Source: an uncultured Spirochaetaceae bacterium
GTDB taxonomy: Bacteria; Spirochaetota; Spirochaetia; Sphaerochaetales; Sphaerochaetaceae
Direction of reading: 5' to 3'
Assembly: GCA_946414625.1 (NCBI GenBank)
Contig: CAMKPI010000055.1
Span: 1 to 9,194 of the forward strand
Length of the DNA: 9,194 nucleotides
Positions 6,012-9,194 of this stretch are shown in pieces; within the stretch, counting starts at the first letter, position 1, and each line of letters starts with the position of its first letter. Both the position numbers and the translations under genes were made by a program. The notes below the pieces were generated by a model that was given only the letters and a program-made list of their open reading frames with translations, made no database searches and was not told the origin of the DNA.

Positions 6012-6410
6012 TCATTCCTTGGTTGATTCAACGAACTTTTTCATCTCGGAATAGGCCTGGGCGCCCTCGTATTCGATTCTCTCCCGAAAATAAAAACCGC
6101 CATCCGGATTCTTCGCCACAACGGCAAAAGAACCTCTGCCTATGTAAGAGACCTTCTCGTTCGGCTGGACGTTGTACTCTTCCTTTATCCGGGAAAGAAC
6201 GCAGTCAAAATGGCTGTACCTGCCGTCCCCCTCGCTTATAGCCTCGGCTATGAGCGGAATCGGTCGACCGCAGATCGCGCATTCGGGATTCGGCTCGCGG
6301 ATACGGGGAACATGCTCCCTTTCCGCGGCGTGCTTAGTGCCGATCCTGCTGTGAGACTTTTCCGCGTCAACCTTGGCTCGTCGCCTGTCCCTATCCCTTG
6401 CTTCTCTCAT
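6012..6410 (-). CDS. Conserved-looking small protein with CxxC...HxxC (zinc-ribbon-like) motif
   Basis: 132 residues, function unknown to me. The first 40 are highly charged and probably disordered (RDRDRRRAK, then basic and acidic stretches). A compact domain follows: CAIC (44-47), then HFDC (67-70), a pattern suited to binding one zinc ion, then YIGRGSFAVV (89-98) and a strand-rich end (GGFYFRERIEYEG, 104-116). It closes with a short helix. The start is supported by GAGG six bases before the ATG, and the stop lies 14 bases before the coaD start, so it sits in the coaD transcript. No membrane segment or signal peptide is present. I have an impression that similar proteins occur beside coaD in spirochaetes but cannot confirm it. 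A nucleic-acid-binding or structural zinc role is inference from the motif only. Confidence 0.8.
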   Translation of the reverse strand: MREARDRDRRRAKVDAEKSHSRIGTKHAAEREHVPRIREPNPECAICGRPIPLIAEAISEGDGRYSHFDCVLSRIKEEYNVQPNEKVSYIGRGSFAVVAKNPDGGFYFRERIEYEGAQAYSEMKKFVESTKE

Positions 6411-6474
6411 TCAAACCTCAACCATCCGACCGCGACTCTCTTCGCCCTTCGGTTATGCCACGCAAAACAGGAAG

Positions 6475-6822
6475 CTATTCAAACGCACCGGCAAAATATT
6501 TCACCATGCCGTCAGTCACCGCCGCCACATCAAAACTGACACTATCATATTTAACTTCCGGAGTTGTCGCAAGATACATCCGGGCACTTTGCATGATTTT
6601 CAGTCTCTTTCCGGGCCCAAGTTTTCGCTGCAAGGAAAGAGCATCCCACCCGGTGGGAATCCGCTTTACCTCGACAAAGGACACCACGCCGTCCTTTGAG
6701 GCTACTATGTCGATCTCTCCAGCCCGACAAAACCAGTTTCGAGCGAGAATTGAATAGCCTTTTGAGGCAAGATACCCACAGACAAGTTCCTCCGCCTCGA
6801 TTCCTCTCTGCCGAGTATTCAT
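6475..6822 (-). CDS. YraN/UPF0102-family endonuclease-like protein
   Basis: 115 residues, the normal size for the UPF0102 (YraN) family, whose fold is that of Holliday-junction-resolvase-type PD-(D/E)xK nucleases; its cellular role is not settled. The family pattern is intact: RGIEAEELVCGYLASKGY (6-23), where Glu9 or Glu12 may be the first acidic residue, then RNWFCRAGEIDIVA (28-41) with Asp38, and FVEVKR (49-54) with the Glu51/Lys53 pair. ATG 6822 was chosen because AGGAGAG lies just before it and homology begins there. The frame extends upstream to 6927 but has no comparable ribosome binding site. It stands between dtd and the small Cys/His protein gene, all on the minus strand, 64 bases before the latter. 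Confidence 0.92.
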   Translation of the reverse strand: MNTRQRGIEAEELVCGYLASKGYSILARNWFCRAGEIDIVASKDGVVSFVEVKRIPTGWDALSLQRKLGPGKRLKIMQSARMYLATTPEVKYDSVSFDVAAVTDGMVKYFAGAFE

Positions 6823-6926
6823 TTCTCTCCTCTCGAAACATACGGGACGCATCGACCGCATAGCCGCATGCATCAATGGAGCCGGAAAAGGCGACAAATG
6901 TCTTCCAACGGCAACCATAGATGCCA

Positions 6927-6933
6927 CCCCCCC
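6927..6933 (-). repeat. G7 homopolymer tract upstream of the YraN-family gene
   Basis: Seven consecutive G residues on the minus strand, about 105 bases before the chosen ATG of the YraN-family gene, in the dtd to yraN gap. Runs of this kind are slippage-prone, and longer poly-G tracts are a known switching device in some treponemes. At seven bases, and without a promoter visible around it, this may be accidental. Confidence 0.5.
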
Positions 6934-6939
6934 TCAAGA

Positions 6940-6955
6940 GAGGCTCTTCAGCCTC
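6940..6955 (-). terminator. Hairpin just after dtd, weak terminator or mRNA-end structure
   Basis: GAGGCT-GAAG-AGCCTC on the minus strand forms a perfect 6-bp stem with a GAAG tetraloop, starting 12 bases after the dtd stop codon. No T tract follows (the next run is C/T then G), so full intrinsic termination is doubtful. It may trim or stabilise the dtd message. Confidence 0.35.
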
Positions 6956-6967
6956 GCTCCTTGGATC

Positions 6968-7426
6968 CTACGGATCGTATTTCAGCTCAGACGAATCCAT
7001 GATCACTGTAAAAGGACCATCGTTCATGAGAGAGACCTCCATGTGCGCTCCAAAGACCCCTTTTTGAACCAGCGGAACATGCTCGCGGGCTTTCTCCAGG
7101 ACGTATTCATACAATCCCGACGCCTCGGCCGGCGCACCTGCCTGGGAAAAACCAGGCCGATTACCGCTCCTCAGATCCGCATATAACGTAAACTGGGATA
7201 CGATAAGAAGCCCTCCGCCGATGTCGGTCACCGAAAGATTCGTCTTGCCTTCACTGTCGGAAAAAATCCTGAGAGCACAGAGTTTTTTTACCATTCTGTC
7301 GGCAACATCTTCGGTGTCCGTCCTGGAGATTCCGCAAAGCACCAGCAGTCCCTGTCCGATCTCTCCGACAGTCTCTCCTGCGACCCTCACCTCGGCTCCA
7401 CCCACTCTTTGAACCACAAACCTCAT
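6968..7426 (-). CDS. dtd: D-aminoacyl-tRNA deacylase
   Basis: Hydrolyses D-amino acids (and glycine) wrongly attached to tRNA, a chiral proofreading step of translation in the cytoplasm. The 152-residue protein is of ordinary length and begins MRFVVQRVGGAEVRV, as the family does. The two active-site motifs are intact: SQFTLYADLRSGNRPGF (77-93) and the cross-subunit NDGPFT (135-140) with its Gly-Pro, preceded by VQKGVFGAHMEV (120-131). The ATG at 7426 has GGAGG 4 bases upstream; the frame extends to 7465, but those 13 residues are not part of the family. It lies 90 bases after lepA on the same strand and may share its transcript. Confidence 0.97.
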   Translation of the reverse strand: MRFVVQRVGGAEVRVAGETVGEIGQGLLVLCGISRTDTEDVADRMVKKLCALRIFSDSEGKTNLSVTDIGGGLLIVSQFTLYADLRSGNRPGFSQAGAPAEASGLYEYVLEKAREHVPLVQKGVFGAHMEVSLMNDGPFTVIMDSSELKYDP

Positions 7427-7516
7427 GAACCCTCCGCAAACTGCGCGGCCCGTCTCACGCCACAACCACCGGAACCGGCCCCGGAAAAATCATAAAAAAC
7501 GGCATACCGCAAAAGG

Positions 7517-9194
7517 CTACTCGCGTTCTTCGTCCTTGCTCTTCAGCACAGCAAGGAAGGCTCGCTGCGGAATCTCAACGTTTCCTACAAGCTTCATACG
7601 TTTCTTTCCCTCTTTCTGTTTCTCCAAGAGCTTTCTCTTTCGTGTGATGTCTCCACCGTAGCACTTTGCCGTGACATCCTTACGGAACGCATTGATCGTC
7701 TCGCGGGCGATGATGTTTCCGCCTATTGCCGCCTGGATTGGAATCTTGAACTGGTGGCGAGGAATCTCCTTCTGAAGACGCTCGCAGACAACACGCCCGC
7801 GGGAAGCGGCATTGTCCCTGAAAACGAGCTGGCTCAGCGCGTCAACAGGCTCGCCGTTCACAAGAATCTCCATGCGGACAAGATCCGTTTTCTTATATTC
7901 GGTTATCTCGTAATCAAACGAAGCATAGCCCCGTGACACCGATTTCAGGCGATCGTAGAACTCAAAAAGAACCTCGGAAAGAGGCATACTGTAAACAACC
8001 TCGACGCGCTTCTGGTCGATATAGTTCAGGCTTTCCTGAACCCCTCGCTTCTCCATGCAGAGCATGATTATGGCTCCCAGGTACGTATCCGGCGTTATGA
8101 TATGCGCCCGTATGTACGGCTCCATGGCGTAGTCGATCTTGACCTGGTCGGGATAATCCAAGGGATTGTCAATCTCCAGCATCTCGCCGCTCTTCAAAAA
8201 CACCTGATACTTCACAGACGGGCTTGTGAAAAGAATCGAGAGCCCTGCCTCGCGTTCTATGCGCTCCTGAACCACCTCCAGGTGAAGAAGCCCCAGAAAA
8301 CCGCAGCGGAAACCCTGTCCCAGGGCTGCGGATGAATCCTTCTCCCATACCAGGGACGCATCGTTGAGCTTCAGGCGCTCGATGGCCTCCAGCAGCTCCT
8401 CGTAGTCGTTGGAATCAATCGGATAAATCGAGCTGAATACAACAGGCTTCACTTCCTTGAACCCTTCGCAGGGCTCGGATGCCGGGTTTCCCGCGAGAGT
8501 TACCGTGTCCCCCACCCGGATGTCGCTGATATTTTTCACGCCTGCGGTGAAATATCCAACCGAGCCCGCCTCCAGGAAGTCCTGCTTCATATAGTCCAGC
8601 TGAAAGATTCCCACCTCCTCAACCTTGTAGACCGCACCGCTGTTCATGAACATGATCTCGGCCGCGCTTCGGATCACACCGTCGAAAAGGCGGAAATGAA
8701 CGATCACGCCACGATAGGGATCATAGTGAGAATCGAAAATCAAAGCCTTCAGCGGCGCGTCAAGCTTCCCCGACGGGGCGGGGATATACTTCACAATCGC
8801 TTCGAAGAGCTCATCGACTCCCTGTCCCGTCTTAGCGCTCACCTGAACCGCCATGTCCGGATCAAGCCCGAGGTCGTGGTCTATCTGGTGAAGAGTTGAC
8901 GGGATGTCGGCACTCGGAAGGTCGATCTTGTTAATCACGGGGATTATCTCAAGACCATGCTCCATCGCCATGTAAAGGTTAGCAAGAGTCTGTGCCTCCA
9001 CTCCCTGCGAGGCGTCAATCAAAAGAAGAGCCCCCTCGCAGGATGAGATTGCTCTGGAAACCTCGTATGAAAAGTCCACATGGCCCGGGGTATCCACCAG
9101 ATTCAACTCGTATTTGCAGCCGTCGAGAGCGGTATACGGTATCGTCACCGCCTGGCTTTTTATCGTTATCCCCCGCTCACGCTCTATGTCCATG
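7517..9194 (-). CDS. lepA: Elongation factor 4 (LepA), N-terminus cut by window edge
   Basis: A translational GTPase that acts on the ribosome, associated with back-translocation and 30S assembly. The visible 558 residues lack roughly 40-45 from the start, including the P-loop (G1), which lie beyond position 9194. The Met that opens the visible frame is the internal one of the family's SMDIERERGITIK stretch, not the start. Present are G2 (RGITIK, 8-13), G3 (DTPGH, 34-38), G4 (NKID, 88-91) and G5 (SAKTG, 119-123), then the EF-G-like domains and the LepA-specific C-terminal domain with YGGDITRKRKLLEKQKEGKK and VGNVEIPQRAF near the end. The C-terminus (VLKSKDEERE) is complete. It is the first gene, in transcription order, of the minus-strand run ending in coaD. 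Confidence 0.98.
   Translation of the reverse strand, partial: MDIERERGITIKSQAVTIPYTALDGCKYELNLVDTPGHVDFSYEVSRAISSCEGALLLIDASQGVEAQTLANLYMAMEHGLEIIPVINKIDLPSADIPSTLHQIDHDLGLDPDMAVQVSAKTGQGVDELFEAIVKYIPAPSGKLDAPLKALIFDSHYDPYRGVIVHFRLFDGVIRSAAEIMFMNSGAVYKVEEVGIFQLDYMKQDFLEAGSVGYFTAGVKNISDIRVGDTVTLAGNPASEPCEGFKEVKPVVFSSIYPIDSNDYEELLEAIERLKLNDASLVWEKDSSAALGQGFRCGFLGLLHLEVVQERIEREAGLSILFTSPSVKYQVFLKSGEMLEIDNPLDYPDQVKIDYAMEPYIRAHIITPDTYLGAIIMLCMEKRGVQESLNYIDQKRVEVVYSMPLSEVLFEFYDRLKSVSRGYASFDYEITEYKKTDLVRMEILVNGEPVDALSQLVFRDNAASRGRVVCERLQKEIPRHQFKIPIQAAIGGNIIARETINAFRKDVTAKCYGGDITRKRKLLEKQKEGKKRMKLVGNVEIPQRAFLAVLKSKDEERE

Noticed and set aside
7488..7516. Possible terminator after lepA (CGG-TATG-CCG then T6 on the minus strand)
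   Set aside because: The stem is only 3 bp, too weak for a terminator; lepA and dtd may be cotranscribed.

Overview
This 9.2 kb window (about half G+C) comes from a bacterial chromosome and holds ordinary housekeeping and glycogen-metabolism genes. No mobile element, CRISPR array, rRNA or tRNA was seen. The host is uncertain. The plant/cyanobacterium-type GlgC beside a bacterial GlgA, the short anaerobe-type CstA transporter and the small CxxC/HxxC protein upstream of coaD make a Treponema-like spirochaete my best guess. This rests on family resemblance only; a PVC-group bacterium is the main alternative.

Layout, left to right. (1) Positions 1-35, minus: the first codons of a PP-loop protein, almost certainly MnmA, with its ribosome binding site and a plausible promoter. 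(2) About 36-590: no intact gene. One minus-strand frame (123-497) looks like decayed coding sequence with an in-frame TGA. (3) 591-624: a strong intrinsic terminator for glgC. (4) Minus-strand glgA (3568-2135), then glgC (probably 1939-647): ADP-glucose synthesis and its polymerisation into glycogen. (5) About 3569-3990: a roughly 420 bp divergent control region with an imperfect 24-bp direct repeat, candidate promoters in both directions and a possible 53-codon ORF. (6) Plus-strand cstA-family peptide/pyruvate transporter (3991-5415). (7) A convergent junction with nested inverted repeats at 5449-5491. (8) A minus-strand run, in transcription order: lepA (N-terminus cut by the window edge), dtd, a YraN-family gene, a small zinc-ribbon-like protein gene, and coaD.

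How they fit together: GlgC and GlgA are consecutive steps of glycogen storage. The divergent CstA-type carrier would import peptides or pyruvate, so the shared upstream region may balance carbon uptake and storage, though this is inference. EF-4/LepA, D-aminoacyl-tRNA deacylase and MnmA all serve translation quality or tRNA function. CoaD makes dephospho-CoA.

I found no clear new multi-gene system. The items most worth a second look are the repeat-bearing region between glgA and cstA with its possible small ORF, the small Cys/His protein upstream of coaD, and the decayed frame between mnmA and the glgC terminator.
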